The translations under genes and the position numbers were made by a program. From Tachypleus tridentatus (lineage: Eukaryota; Arthropoda; Merostomata; Xiphosura; Limulidae), in contig NC_134825.1 in assembly GCF_004210375.1 (NCBI RefSeq), positions 43,890,348 to 43,954,347 of the forward strand: a DNA stretch of 64,000 bases, read 5' to 3'. The notes beneath the pieces were generated by a model. It was not told where the DNA came from. It did not search any database and saw only the letters and a program-made list of their open reading frames with translations. Shown in pieces: positions 47,526-61,476 of the stretch (its first letter is position 1; every line of letters begins with the position of its first letter).

Positions 47526-47894
47526 ATAATTATTTCAAGGAAAACGTCATCAACTATACTTAAGCAATAAAAGCAGCACAGTAAAATAGCAGTGAATAAA
47601 TAAATGTGTTGAACATTTTGCAAAGAATACAAAAGTTTATAATCAGTTACACCAATTACTTACATTTCTTTTAGTGAAAAACAAAGTCGCTCACAGCTTA
47701 CAAAATTTTGTCCTCAATATATGTAGTACGTTTTCATAAACAAAAGCGTACTTCAAAAAGCATAATGGATTTTGTTTAAATAATTTAATTTGTGAAATAC
47801 TGAAAAGTATATTTATTTATACTTGTTAAACGTATTCTAATCTTTTATTTCTGTAGATTGTCTCCAGTTTACCTAATATGTATCCTTCACAGTA

Positions 47895-48155
47895 GGCCCA
47901 GCATGGCTAGGTGGGTAGGGCGCTAGGCTCGTAATCAGAGGGTGGTGGGTTCGATTTCCCGTCGCACCAAACATGCTCGCCATTTCAGCTCTGGTTACGT
48001 TATAATGTGATAGTTAATCGTACTATTTGTTAGTATAAGAGTAGGCAATGGGTGGTGATAACTAGCTGACTTTCTTCTCGTCTTATGCTACTAAATTAAG
48101 GACGGCTAACGTAGATAGCTTTAATGTAGCTTTGCGCGAAATTAAAATAAACAAC
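47895..48155 (+). mobile_element. SINE family A, copy B
   Basis: Counterpart of 9990-10250; no difference noticed. Confidence 0.88.
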
Positions 48156-48408
48156 TCTTATAACTTTGCTGCATTAATCCCTCAGTGGTATCTGGACTTT
48201 CATAAATATATCATTTAGTGTTGATAAAAGTAACTAATACTGTCGACCTAGTATATTTTTTCATTTAAATAAATTTGACATCTGTTGATTAAAACTTAAT
48301 TTTTAAGTGGTTAGTACAACTGATTTTTTTTAATTTAAGGAAAATTAATTTGCAAGTTAAAATTAACGCCATTTGTTAGGTTATGATTTTCTTTTATGGT
48401 TTGGTAGA

Positions 48409-48514
48409 TCTTAAACACTAAGCTACTCGATGGGCTATCTGTGTTCTGCTCACCACGAGTATCGAATCCTGATCTTTATCTTTATAAGCTGTAGGCTTAC
48501 CACAGGGCCACTGG
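48409..48514 (-). mobile_element. SINE family B, copy B counterpart of 10503-10608
   Basis: Same element; A has CGAAACCTG where B has CGAATCCTG. Confidence 0.75.
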
Positions 48515-48572
48515 ATGTTTTCTTTGGAAAGTACTGTATATAGTCTTGTTTAAGAGGTAATACATCAAGAAG

Positions 48573-48994
48573 GTGGTTGGTTAATATCAGCAGAAAGTCC
48601 TGTGATTTGTTAGTTTCAGCAGAAAGTTCTGTAGCTTAATATCAGGAGGAAACCGTGTAGTTCTTAATATCACGTGGAGGTCCTGTGGTTTGTTAACATC
48701 AGCTGGAAGTTCTGTAGTTTAATATCAGCAGGAAGTTCTGTGACTATTTAATAGTATCTAGAAGCCTATGGTTTATTAATATCATCTAGAAGCCTGTGGT
48801 TGGTTAATGTAATATGGAAGTTCTGTAGTTTTAATATTATCTGAAGTTCCTGTGGTTGTTTAGTATCATATGGAAGTCCTGTAGTTTTAATATCATCTGG
48901 AGGTCCTGTGGGTAGTTAGTATCAGCTAGAAGTTCTGTGGTTGTCTAATATCATCTGGAAATCCTGTGGTTGGTTAATATCAGCAGGTAGTCTT
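48573..48994. repeat. 26-29-bp minisatellite, copy B
   Basis: Counterpart of 10669-11114, one 26-bp unit shorter. Confidence 0.9.
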
Positions 48995-50143
48995 GGACAC
49001 AGCAGATATCACAGTGTGAGTTTGATCTGAAACAGATTGTATCCCTAATAAGTGCTATAATTTTAATTTATTTTAACAGTCTTTGCACTTATAGTTCACT
49101 TCTTATTACAAGAAATCTAAAAAAAATTGTAATATACAAGTAAAGGAAAACTTCTTTAAAAAGGACGGGAATGTAATACAACTCCTTCAGAAACATTTCA
49201 AACAAGACAGTAGGGATGGCATTTGCATCATCTCTACATAATAACACCATGCACACAGTGTAGTAGAATGTTGATAAACAAAAATAGAATGTTTAAATTC
49301 AATTGTGATTAAATAGTTTTATATATTGCTATATGTTAATTCTTGTCTGTATTATTATGTACAGATGATGTAAATGTCATCCCAATATCTTGTTTCAAAT
49401 GTTTTTGAAGGATTGATATTAGCCATCACTACATTAATTCCTTTTTTGAAAAGTGTTTTCTTTATTTGTTTGCTCAATTTTTAAATATAGGCATAAGAAG
49501 GTTGTACTTACAACCAAGTTCCAAATACAATGAGGTTCTATCTGTTATCGACTTGTAATTCTTGTTTCACCCTGTACGTAAGCTTTTTTGTAGGAACTCC
49601 AAATCTCCGTAAGAAAGCAACTAAAGAGGTAATGATAACATCGTTTACATTAGAATTATGATTTAGAAAAACAAACAAACTATTTCTAGTCATTAATTAT
49701 AGTTAGAAAAGTGGATACTCCGTTTGAAACTATCTTTGAAACTATTTCTAGTCATTAATTATAGTTATAAAAGTGGATACTCCGTTTGAAACTATGTTAC
49801 CTCAGTGGAATTACTTGACACCATTGTTTTGGCTTTTGATTTACCCTGTAATAAAATAAAATACCATTTCGATTAACAACCCGAGTCAAGCAACATAGTT
49901 TTACCGTTTACCAGATTTTTGGAGTGAACTTTTATTTGTTGGTTAGTGAAAAGCTACGCAGTGGTTTGTCCTTGCTGTGTCCACTGCAGGCATCAGATTC
50001 GGAGGTTTAACTTCACATGCCTTCTAGCTTAACGATGACCCATAGGCAGCAATAATTTATTGGTATTTATTATTTTATTGAAGTTACCGAAATACACGTT
50101 TAACTGTTTTCATTGTGGAAAAGTTTGTTTCATCTCTTTCAAA

Positions 50144-50352
50144 GGTCAGGACGTTGCCTCTTAGTTAACGCGCCTGAATTATTAATCTGAAGATTCGTGG
50201 TTTGCATTCCGTTGTCATTAAAAGAAAACAAAAAGAAAACGAGCACCACGTTTTGGAACAGTGGGTACAATGGTAGAGTGATAGTTAAATCCTACTAAGT
50301 GTAGTCCAAGAGTGGCGGAGAGTACTATTGACTAATTGCCTTGTAACCGTTT
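50144..50352 (+). mobile_element. Old SINE, copy B counterpart of 12262-12470
   Basis: Same element, with one extra A in the A-rich insert. Confidence 0.6.
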
Positions 50353-50508
50353 AGTAATTTTGAAAGAAAACTCTAAAAAACATAGAAAATAATCATTTAT
50401 GCAGCATGTATGACAGTTCATCAACCTTTCATTTTTGGTTTTCAACATCATGCAATGTACGTAACTACAAAGATGAAATTCAATTAAGATTTCAAAATAT
50501 ATATTTTG

Positions 50509-50668
50509 ATTTATTTAAAGCCCCTCCCAATGACACAGTGGCATGTTTGCAGACTTATACTGCTAGAAACCTGGTTTTGATACCCGTGGTAGGCATAGCA
50601 TTGGATGGCCTGTTGTGTAGCCTTGTGCATAATAACAATACAAACAAATAAATAATTTATTTAAAGCC
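50509..50668 (+). mobile_element. SINE family B with target-site duplication, copy B
   Basis: Counterpart of 12627-12786 with the same 14-bp repeats (50509-50522 and 50655-50668). Confidence 0.93.
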
Positions 50669-51135
50669 TTTTGAATGAAAACAATAAATCAAGAAGATAC
50701 ATCTTTAGCTGAGCGAAAGTCGAACGAACGTCGTTTTATCACCTCAAAACTTTCTTTATTGGATCAGATATAGTCTACAACATTAAGGTCACAGAACATT
50801 GAAAGGGGGGGGATTTTCTCCCCAGAACGTTTTAGCTCTTAATGACATCTCAACTTTGTACAAATAAATTTCGCCGCCATGATTTTGTATACAGTCCATG
50901 GAAATATTGCTGATACTTAGACATATTATTATAAACTTCCACATTTTATCATAAAACATACTATTCACATACCAAATTATTGTAAAATAAACATATTTGT
51001 ATTTCTCATCGTTCGTTGCTCTACATATTAAGAAAGATTATCTTTATACAAGTGAATTAACACAAATGAAAATTTCTGTGTGTATATGATTCAGTGATGG
51101 TACCGAAAAATGGGTGGTTTTTGTTTCTTTATAAC

Positions 51136-51600
51136 CAAACTAATCTGTGCTTCTATAATCTAAAGACGACACTAAGAATTTCTTTATAGTCTTAAGTTAA
51201 AACTAATTTTTTGTCTCTGTAGTCTCAAGTTAAAATTAGGTGCTTGTCAAAAGTTACAAGTCAAACTTAGGTATTTTCAATAGTTTCAAGTCTTTGTCTC
51301 TGTGATCTCAAGACAAAACTAGGTATTTGTTTACAGTATTAAGTCCAAACTAATTCCTTGTCTCTGTAGTCTCAAGTCCAAACTAGGCATTTGTCAGTAG
51401 TTTCAAATCAAAACCTAGATTTTTGTTTCTACAGTCTCAAATCAAAACTAACCCTGTCTTTATAGTCTCAACTCAGATTATTTCTTTGTTTTTATATTTT
51501 CAAGCGAAAATAAGTTCTTTGTTTTCATAACCTCAAGTGAAGATTAATTGTTTGTTTCTACGTGTTTTAGTCAAAATCAGGTCCATTGTTCACAGTTCAA
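51136..51600. repeat. Diverged ~30-36-bp tandem repeat, copy B
   Basis: Counterpart of 13260-13735. There is a ~13-bp difference at its left edge (AACCAAACTAATCTG in B) and many substitutions. Confidence 0.8.
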
Positions 51601-52511
51601 AGTCCAGTTTAATAAAAAAAAAACTGAAACTAGTTTTTATTTTGCTGTGGAGACAGAGAACTAGCTTTAAATGGAAACAATTTCTTTTTTTTTTTATTTT
51701 ATCGCTCCAAATTTTTCAGTCTGTAACCCAATGCTACAAACAAGCTCCACCTCTATATATTGAGTAGGAATATCTTTTTTTTTCATATCTGTAGCGTTAA
51801 ATTCAATCTGTATACAGCCACTTAATCAACTATTCATATGCTGTTCATGCTTGCTGATGTAAAGTAATATTTTCAAAGTTAAACTTCCTAAGACTAGAAA
51901 TTTAATTTTTAATATTTGTATAACAAACTATATTAGCTGAAGTTCATGCAATATATTTTGAGAAAAACCTGTTTTATGTCACACAAATTTTAATTTAACT
52001 AAATATAAATATTGTTATATATCAATATTATTAACTTTTAGTGTTAGAGAGCCGAACCAACAAAGTGTTTCTAAATCAACTTAATATTAAATTATTCTTT
52101 TACATTGTCTAATGAAGATCATTGGTTAAATGAGCTACCTAGAACCAACTGCTCGGTGTTACTTCTACTAAGACTACAGATTTGAAAAATCAGTTTCAAT
52201 CAGTGAAGAAATAAGTTTGAAATTTATACACTTTCACTCGTTTCTTGTTGCATTCAAGTACAGTTTAATAGCAAACCGTGAAAATGTTTCTTTCCAAACA
52301 AGTAACAAAAGCAGTAATTCTGTTCACGGCTTCCGTCTGAAAGTGAATACAATTTGTAAGACAAAATTCAAAATTATATCTTATTGGCCATCATAAAATC
52401 ACCTTGTTTGTTTTTTTTAATTATTGTAGTTTTGCTCCACGTGCAGCCTTTAGCACTTTCAGCAACCCTTTCCTAGTGCTTTGTTTAATATTTAAATTAT
52501 TTCTTACAGAG

Positions 52512-52630
52512 ACCGTCGGTGGCTTAATTGTAAGTATAGTGGCTTATAACGCAAAAAATTATGGTTTTGATACCTGCAATGTGTATAGCACAGATAACCT
52601 TTAAAGTAACCTTGTAACTGACAACAAAAA
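52512..52630 (+). mobile_element. Worn SINE, family B-like, copy B
   Basis: Counterpart of 14643-14760. B keeps GGTTTTGATACCTGC where A has TTTTCATACC, so B is closer to the family form. Confidence 0.6.
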
Positions 52631-52730
52631 TAGGACTTTCTGACATTGTTTTTTCTCATGCGCTGATATAAAAATACATAAACACGTGCAAAATGTTTAC
52701 AGTTTTTCATCCTTTTCATTACGACTTTAA

Positions 52731-52816
52731 TCTCTCAGCGGTACATCTGAACGTGTATAATTCTAAAACTGAGGTTCGATACTCGCCGTGAGCGCAGAAC
52801 ACACAGAGATTACTTG
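52731..52816 (+). mobile_element. tRNA-like SINE head fragment, copy B
   Basis: Counterpart of 14861-14955; lacks 9 bp (ATGGCTCAG) by deletion between short CTCAG repeats. Confidence 0.6.
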
Positions 52817-52920
52817 TTTTAATTATTCATTCGAACAGCACATAAATAATCTGAAATGTGAGGGAACAACAGTTGAATATTGTGGTTATAACAATATATT
52901 GGAACATTTCATCAGAGAAA

Positions 52921-53222
52921 CCTTTTCAAGTTTGTTTGTTTGTTTTTGTGAATTTCGCACAAAGCTACTCGAGGGCTATCTGTGCTAGCTGTCCCTTATT
53001 TAGCAGTTTAAGACTAGAGGGAAGGCAGCTAGTCATCACCATCCACCGCCAACTCTTGGGCTACTCTTTTACCAACGAATAGTGGGATTGACCGTAACAG
53101 TATAACGCCCCCACGGCTGAAAGGGAGAGCATGTTTGGCGCGACGGGGATGCGAACCCGCGACCCTCAGATTACGAGTCGCACGTCTTAACACGCTTGGC
53201 CATGCCGAGCCGCCTTTTTAAG
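52921..53222 (-). mobile_element. SINE family A, full length, copy B
   Basis: Counterpart of 15060-15360 with the same flanking repeats (52921-52930 and 53213-53222). Confidence 0.95.
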
Positions 53223-53655
53223 AATCCAGTTTATTTGTATACCTTATTTCAGTACTATTTGTTTTCAAAATTTTATTTATCAGGCTACGCGATGACGAAC
53301 GTGTATGAACGTGAGATTAACTTAGTGACGGAATGGCCAATAAAAAAAACAAATTGAAACGAAAGTCAACGTAAATAGTTTAAGTCCTACTACAGTGCGT
53401 CTTGTAAAATCTGTTATAATTTAATACTAAGCCTTTCTAACAGACTGTAGGTGACAAAACTTAGGATGAAAAACTTAAAACTGGTACCTGAAAGTAGGTG
53501 GACAACATTCATAAGTGAATCTGTTCTTCATTTTAAATAATTTTGCATTTCTGTGGTCATCTTACACGTGGTGAATAAAGGGAAGAAATCCTACATAGTT
53601 TAAACGCAGTTGTGATTTGACTGTTAGCACTGAAATCGGTAAAATACAACTAGAA

Positions 53656-53761
53656 CTTCTCTAGTGATTCAGATGTAAGTAATGTCCAAATTCTGAGTTC
53701 GATCCCTGCGCGGTGCATGGCTCAGGTAACTTATTGTGCAGCTTTGTGTTTCAACAAACAA
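53656..53761 (+). mobile_element. Worn tRNA-derived SINE, copy B
   Basis: Counterpart of 15795-15900 with two or three substitutions (AATGTCCAAA against AATGCTCAAA). Confidence 0.65.
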
Positions 53762-53968
53762 TGTTGATGACACTCGACTCGTATCGTCCAGAATTTAATT
53801 TAAAGTTCTTGCCAGTTGCTCAACTAAAATTATACATTATATTTATCAGAGTTAAGTTTCAATATAAATAAATATTAAAGACTAAACCATTTTTTCATCA
53901 CTGTCAGGCAGTTCAATCCATACACTGGCGTGTAAATCTAAGTACAATTTTCTTTTCTGCTACATTAG

Positions 53969-54213
53969 ACGCTATAATATGTTGTCTCGTGGTAGCTGAT
54001 AGAAGGGTGTCAATAGTTTTCAAACCTCATCATGAACGAGAAACCATTATAATAATAGGCTTTGGACAAGAGATGTCCATATTTTTCTGTCACAGACATA
54101 ATTCTGACTTGTTAGACCTAATCCAGTGCCTGAAGGCCCACCGTTCTTCCTCAGAGTTTGTGAAACAGGCTGTAGCTGTCATCCACAGGAACAGCACACT
54201 AACAGTTAAATAA
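53969..54213 (+). CDS. Possible 3'-terminal coding exon, copy B
   Basis: Counterpart of 16108-16352. The predicted residues after the first few codons are identical to copy A. The acceptor reads CTACATTAG here, keeping the AG, and the first base after the AATAAA differs (C for G). If the two copies are alleles, this is the same exon seen twice. Confidence 0.4.
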
Positions 54214-54812
54214 ACTTCACTGCATGATGCTACAGTGTTCTCCCGTTGTTCCCTGCTGTGGAAAGAACGACAAGCCACACCATAGATCCCCTTTAGGGGG
54301 CATCTACAAAATATTTTAATTTCCAAGTTAACATACACTTTATTCTACTCGATAAAAAATGTATCCTGCCTCTAATTTCTAGAAAAAATTAAAAAATCGC
54401 ATATTTTACATAATATGAAATGATTCTATTTTTCCATTAAGACCCACTCTGACAACATCTTAAGTTGAAAAGAAAATCAGTAAAAAGGTAATTTTCGACA
54501 GGCCATTATGTGAGATTGTAGTACGAGTAAAGAACATGGAATTCACTGACAGGCATTCCAGCATTAGTACAGTATCATTACAAGTATACGAAATTTCAAT
54601 AGTATCCTCTACTAAAAGAATGATTTAGGAGATATATGAAAATAATTTAATTTCAATTATATGAAAATTATTATAATTGTATAAAATGCAAACAAAACAA
54701 CAACGTACACAGAAATAGAGTTTCTATAACAAAGAGCGCATCATAATGCTTTTGTTATTAATTCATATCAGTTTAGATGAAATCTTTATTAGTTATTCTA
54801 TTACAGAATTAT

Positions 54813-55282
54813 TGATAGTAAAGAGTGGGGTGTTAGCAAGTAAAGCCACTCGTCTTACTCATTGTTACATAGGACGAGTAGAGTTGGGTGTTATCAGATA
54901 GAGCCACTCGTCTTATTTGTTGTTATGTAGGGCGAGCAGAATAGGATGTTATCAGGTAGAACCACTTATCTTATTTGTTGTTATGCAGGGCGAGTAGAGT
55001 AGGGTGTTACCAGGTAGAGCCATTCATCTTATTTGTTGTTATGTAGGACGAGCAGAATAGGGTGTTATCAGGTAGAACCACTTATCTTATCTGTTGTTAT
55101 ATTGGACAAGTAGAATAGGGTGTTATCAGGTAGAACCACTTATCTTATCTGTTGTTATGTTGGACAAGTAGAATAGGGTGTTATCAGGCAGAACCACTCA
55201 TCTTATTTGTTGTTATGTTGGGCGAGTAGAATAGGGTGTTATTAAGTGGAGTCATTCATCTTATTTGTTGTTATGTAGAGCG
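54813..55282. repeat. 58-bp minisatellite, 8 units, copy B
   Basis: Counterpart of 16952-17420 with one unit lost and another gained relative to A. Confidence 0.93.
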
Positions 55283-56716
55283 AATATAGAAGAGTATTAC
55301 ATAAAGACGTTATAAGTATTGTCACTACTTATTTTTAATATTCTGCCGTCTTTTCAAATAGATCGAGGGAATTAATTCGTAAAACAGAGCATTATGTAGT
55401 GTTATACCTTTGAAAGTTGTCCCTTCTATTAACAACGTTGTATAACTTTAGATTTATTTTAACCCTACTGAAGTTTGCTGACCTCTTTTTAACAATATTA
55501 TTTCATTATAAAAGCTGTATTGATCCTACTTTTTTCGAAGTTTATAATTTTATCACGTCACTTTACACAGTCAAACAATTTATACAATTTTCTGAGGACT
55601 GCCGTTTTGAAATTAAACGAATACGATCCACCTTAGTTCACATGGTGCTTCTTAAACTAATCACGGTTCACTCATAATCTTCATTGGTTCTAAAACCGAC
55701 GTAGTTTTTCTCTAAACAAACAGGAAGGGTCATTTAAAACTTGCTTTGTCTGGCTGATATTTTGGTCAACTTTGTCTCTAATCTTAAAACGACACTTAAG
55801 TTTTCACTTCAGAGCGATCGTTATGTGTAGAAAGATTTTCCTAATGTTTTACTAATTAACCTCGCTCCTAAGTTCACTAGGTTTGGGGAACACTTTTCCG
55901 TTTGTTTCATGTAGTCGTGTTCTTATCAGCGTCATCGTCTGTTAGAAAATAAATTCAATAAGAGTATTGTTGAAAAGTCTGTACTTTCAGTTTATTGATT
56001 CTTTCAAGTAATAAGTTAAACAAAGATTTTAACGCAACTTACTGTTCAAATAACCAAGGAAATTACAAAAGGTAAATGTTTTAGGAAATAATAATTTAGG
56101 TGTTGCGAAAGATTACTCATTCAATTAACAGTATGGCTTAGGTTATGAAAACTGTTCATCTGAGGGACCTTAAAATTATGGTACGTGTCGTGACTAGTTA
56201 GCAACTGATGGAACATAAGTAAATGATCATTTTATGACTGCTCCTCTGAGTCGAAGACAACTGGATGTTTATTTATATTAGGATTTTAATCCAGTATGGT
56301 TTGTATTTACATCTTTTTTCGGGACATGATTTTATAATTGTTAGTATTAGTATGTTACAATCACTGTAGTTGTTCATTTATTTATTTAGGGTCAGACATA
56401 TTTTACTAATATACAAATTATTTTCAAACGGAGTTCCGTGAATATAGCCAATCATAATTTGACCACGTTGATATATATATACGTATTTTATTGATAATTT
56501 AAGGTAAAAGTAAATTTAACATGCAATTTATACTTACTAAACAAGTTAATTCTATATTAAAATGACACATTTAAACTTCAAATAAGAGTTGTTTAGAAAC
56601 ATACTCTAATTAGATATTCAAATGAGTTCAAAGTTAAAAAATGTAAAATATGGGGCATTATCGAGTTCTACACAAGAAGTTAATCACACCTGTTTGTTTT
56701 CCTTAATTTTTGCTGA

Positions 56717-56993
56717 GGCTTGGCATGGCCAGGTGGTTAAGGCACTCGACTTATAATCTGAGGGTAGTGGGGGGTTCGAATCCTTGTCACACCAAACATT
56801 CTCGCCCTTTTAGTAGTGGGAGCGTTATAATGTAATGGCCAATTCCACTATTCGTTGATAAAAGGGAAGCCCAAGAGTTGGCGGTGGGTGCTGATGACTA
56901 GCTGCCTTCCCTTAGTTTTACGCTGGTGAATTAGGGACGGCTAGCTCAGATAGCCCTCGTGTAGCTTTGCGCAAAATTAAAAAACAAACAAAC
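56717..56993 (+). mobile_element. SINE family A, full length, copy B
   Basis: Counterpart of 18869-19144; one extra G in the G-run before the B-box-like region. Confidence 0.93.
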
Positions 56994-57013
56994 TAGATAG
57001 GCTAGAGAATAGA

Positions 57014-57117
57014 CAAGTAATTAAGAGCACATAGCGTCAACTCTTGACTAACTCTTGTCTAACTGAATAGTGGGATTTCACCGTCTCTATTCAGGCGCAG
57101 ACTCAGCCCCAAAATGA
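57014..57117 (-). mobile_element. Old SINE body fragment, copy B
   Basis: Counterpart of 19165-19268. Confidence 0.55.
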
Positions 57118-58025
57118 AAATTCACAGTTCAGGGACGTTAATCATTAGTCTAGGTCCAGTATATTTCCAAATATCTGTAAGTCTTCAACCTCTTTTATAT
57201 CAAAAGCAGCTTTAAAGTTTTAAGGATTTGTTCTGAGTTAAAGTTTATAATATTTTAGAAGTTGTTTAGTCGTTTTATGGCTGATACCTTAAATTCATAA
57301 ACACAACAGTGCATGGAGACAGAGAAGACATTTAAAGAGCTCGTCCAATGCGAGATAGAAATATATATATATATATATTTTTTTTGGCAGACACTTATAG
57401 CAAAATTCATATAGCGTTGGAATGAGCTTTGGAGAATGTGTCTATTAAAATACCAAAATATCAGGCAGTTAGGCAAGTCACGCACTTGTGCACGTCTCAG
57501 ATGTAACAGAGAAGACTGGGTTTAAAAGAGTCAAATAATAAACTGTTCTACTGAGGATTAATCGCACATTATAGACACGGTGTTCTAGGTCTCGTGCTGC
57601 TCTTGCAACTATTTTCTCTAATGCAGTGATAATATTCCATTGCCTGAAACCATGATTTCAGTTCTAACAAATTTCTGTGAAGAGTGGATAAATCTATAAT
57701 ACACCTTCTGCTGTATGCGGACACCTACTACCACGACCGCGTTTAAACAAACCAATTGAACTGTATAATGGGCTTTCCAGACATGTGATCCAGTGAAGTT
57801 GTTGAGATTCCAGTTTTTCGACCACATTTTTCATGATACAAGCCATTAATATACACGTATAGGTAGAACCTGTGGATAGTTAACTTATGAGTTTCATCAG
57901 CTTCAAATGCTTGTTTATACTATACTTTTATTAATGGTACCAGAAAATACGTCCAGCCTCATGGTATTGGCTTTCTGGAGCCGGAAAACTATTTGTTTGC
58001 AACCAAGGCCTTCACTTCGGAATAG

Positions 58026-58270
58026 GGCCCAGCATGGCCATGTGGCTTGGACATTCGACTCGTAATCTGAGAGTTGCACCAAAGTATGCTTGTCCTTTCA
58101 TTTCTGGGAGTATTATAAAGTGTAGGTCAATCACACTATTCGTTGGTAAAAGAGTAGCCCAAGAGTTAGTGATGGGTGGTGATGAGTAGCTGCATTCCCT
58201 CTAGTCTTACACTGATAAATTAGAGACAGCTACTGCTGACAACCCTCGTGTATCTTTCTTCAAAATTAAG
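58026..58270 (+). mobile_element. SINE family A lacking its B box, copy B
   Basis: Counterpart of 20174-20418 with the same deletion. B reads CACACTATTCGTTGG where A reads CTCATTATTGGTTGG. Confidence 0.88.
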
Positions 58271-58275
58271 ATTCT

Positions 58276-58479
58276 TGATTTGGTTTGTTTTAATATCGCG
58301 AGTAGTCATCACTCACCTCCAACTCTTGGGCTACTGTTTTACCAGCAAATATTGGGATTGATCATTACATTATAACGCTCTCAATGATGAAAGAGCGAGC
58401 ATGTTTGGTGTGTCAAGTATTCAAACCCGCTACCCTCAGATTACAAGTCGAGTGCCTTAACCACATGGCCATGCCAGGC
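58276..58479 (-). mobile_element. SINE family A, tail-truncated, copy B
   Basis: Counterpart of 20424-20627. Confidence 0.88.
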
Positions 58480-58561
58480 AGAGCAAAGTTTAGGAAAACA
58501 AACAGGTGCAATGGTGTGATCAACCCCTTGTGTAAAGTTTGAAAATGCTCCATATTTCACA

Positions 58562-58667
58562 TTTCAATAGTGGGATTGAAAGGACGAGCATGTTTGGTGT
58601 GACGGGGATTCGAGCCCATCACCCTCAGATTACGAGTGAAGCGCCCCAACCACCTGGCCATGCCGGG
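58562..58667 (-). mobile_element. SINE family A, head half only, copy B
   Basis: Counterpart of 20710-20815; B has CTCAGATTACGAG and GCGCCCC where A has CTCAAATTACGAG and GCGCTCC. Confidence 0.85.
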
Positions 58668-59332
58668 ATTTATTTAATTTAAATTAAGGAAATGCGTAGA
58701 GAGCCCTTGTTCGGCTTTGCGCGAATTTTGAAATAAAAAAGCTCTATCCTTGTCATGGTTAATAGCTTAGACGATCACAATGCTTAATTAGTAATTAATT
58801 ATCAATTAATAATTAGACTTAGGTGCTTCGATAGACTAGTAATCATGACAATGATTGAACCGATCGCCACAACCAGTTCCTTAGTGCTAAACAAGTTGTA
58901 GTACATTAGTTTAAAATTACGAGTGGCTATACTCTCTTTTTGTAATTTTGTGTGAAATTCTTAAAAAACAAAATCTTGATGTAACTGGGGAGTAAATGGT
59001 TTAAGTAAAAGTAAAATATAAACTGCTAAATTAATAGATAAAGGACCTTGAAAACAAACAGTTTGGTTGAAATTAAGTATATTCAATGCTCTTCTAGATA
59101 GTATATATATATATATATATAAATATAGCGATAGGTTTAAAAGGTTAAAACATTTTAATCAGCATACACGAGGTTTTTTAATCACTGGAGATCTCTATTT
59201 TTCAGAAAGTTAGTAAACTATTCGAATATCTTACGTTTGTATGACGAGTGTAATTCAGTAAAACCACCGATTTTTAATCCAAAATTCCCCACTTGACCGA
59301 TTTGCCGATATATTTGTTTTACAGATTAAGTC

Positions 59333-59429
59333 GTCAATCGGATGAACACTGATGAATATGTTGGCCGGAAGCTCCGTCAACAGCTGTTCCTTGTAAACCC
59401 GCAGGGGATCAGCATACATCTGGTAAGAA
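59333..59429 (-). CDS. Possible internal coding exon, copy B
   Basis: Counterpart of 21464-21560, base-for-base identical including both pairs of splice-like signals. A C/T difference lies about 50 bp to the left (TTTCTAATCC in A, TTTTTAATCC in B). Confidence 0.35.
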
Positions 59430-60680
59430 AGACATCATACAGAACGAATAGCCTGTTGAAGGCACTCTGTCTTTAAACGTATTTACGTTCAAATAAGAGT
59501 TTAGTGAGGCAAATGTGCAATAAATAGTCTGGTTTGTTCTCATTTTCAAAGCATGCAGTTTTAGATTTCATTTCACTACAAACCGTGAAACGCACGTGTT
59601 CTTTACGGTAGCTTTCATGGTCGTGCATTTCATTTCACTGAATGTGTTGTCCAGGAAGTGAGAGAACCCTCAATGAAATATCAAATATCATTCTTCCAGT
59701 GCTTAACCTAATGAAATATCAGATATCTTTCATCCAGTGCTTAACCTAACTTGAAGACAGCGCCGACTGTTGACATAATCTTTTCAACTGTTCAAAAATA
59801 ACAAGAAGTAAAATTTACAAAATAAAAATAATTTATACATTTTTTAATATCCACACCTTATTAACATAATAAAATAATGTTTTATTTCTAATTATTTTTC
59901 TAGTAATTCTGTTTATTTGTTACTCAACGCAAGTCTACATAATGCGCAACAAACGTTCATGGTATCAAATCCCTATTTTTATCATTATAAGCCCACAGAT
60001 TTACCGTTGACACCAAGTGCTGTTTTTTTTGCAATAAATTTAGTTTCGAAACAGTTAATCAAGAACTTAGGAGCGCTGAATAATATGTATATATCGCAAC
60101 TGAACAATATTAACATTCTGTAATTATTACTTGTTTTTGAACTATCAGGGACGTAGGTGGAAACCTATTAAAAATGAGGTTACATGTGGAGGAAGAAGGA
60201 AATGAGAGGCGAAGCCATAACGTTGGATTCTAGAGCGTGCCGGTCTCGAGAAACATTTTAAATCTTCACGGGAAATGATACATTTCGATCGTATCCGAGG
60301 CTATTTTTACACCTTTTGAAAACATTTTGTATATATATATATGTATATATTTCAGTGTACTCCCACTTTTACACGTATGGATATTTCAAATATATTCAGA
60401 GTTCTTATAATAACAAAATTCGTTATATTTTCATAATCATTTGTATTATATTTCAATACAAAATCTGATGTCTATGTTTTGACAGTAATATATTTTTTAC
60501 ATGTATAATTTGGCATTTCTGTCATATTATATAATATTTTGTAACAATCAGTAATATTTAAGTTAAGATAATTTTGTTTATTTTAACAGACTATTGTTGT
60601 CAAAATAAACAATTCAAAACTTCTAGCATGACACTGAAATGTTTAATTTCTTTCTTTCCAAGCATGTTGAGTATCCCCCA

Positions 60681-60795
60681 GTGGGACAGCAGTAAGTCTA
60701 CATATTTACAACACCAAAGTTAGGGATTCGATTCCTTCAACCAACACAGCAGATAGCCCGAATTGGTTTGCTATGAAAAGCAAACATACATAAAT
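60681..60795 (+). mobile_element. SINE family C, copy B
   Basis: Counterpart of 22821-22935; GTATCCCCCAGT replaces GCATCCCCCAGT at its start. Confidence 0.8.
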
Positions 60796-60863
60796 GTTGG
60801 GTGTGGCCGAGTCGATAGCGTGCTCAGAACGTGAATCCGAAATTTCATGGTTTGCAACCCTTT

Positions 60864-61006
60864 ACCAAGAAAAGGTGTGTGTGTTTTTCTTATAGCAAAG
60901 CCACAAAGGGCTATCTGCTCAGTCCAGCGAGGGGAATCGAACCCCTGATTTTAGCGTTGTAAATCCGGAGACATACTGCTGTACTAGCGGGGAACACCAA
61001 GAAAAG
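60864..61006 (-). mobile_element. SINE family C with target-site duplication, copy B
   Basis: Counterpart of 23013-23155 with the same ACCAAGAAAAG repeats. B keeps GAGGGGAATCGAACCCC where A has GAGGTGAATCGAACCCC, so B has the better B-box palindrome. Confidence 0.93.
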
Positions 61007-61476
61007 GCGTTCAGACAAATGAATAAACTTTCCTGCCATGAGCTGTAACGTAATAACTGTACTAGGCTGTCGATTAACAAGTTGTAGATGGTCTAAATCG
61101 AACATAGTTAAATAAAATAAAACTTAAAACTTTTTACGTTTATTATACTGAGTAATAATTACTGTTATTTTTATTAGTAATTTCTTATTATACAAAACCA
61201 TCTGCTAAGATAAGAGAAAACAAAATCCCTTGTAAGTAATTTATCTAACTTAATATACCTGTATAACCAAGAGTATGCAATGTTAAATACAGTTTCGGCC
61301 ATAATTCTAATAATATCTTGGATAATAAAAAGAGAAGAAATCAGCTCTTTATAAGTGGAAATACTAACGGTATAAGCAGTACCATAGGTTTCAATGCCCA
61401 CAGTTCTCACACCCAGACGAGATGTATGACGGTATCCACACAACTTAGCACATTTTTTGGCACTTAATCCTTTATT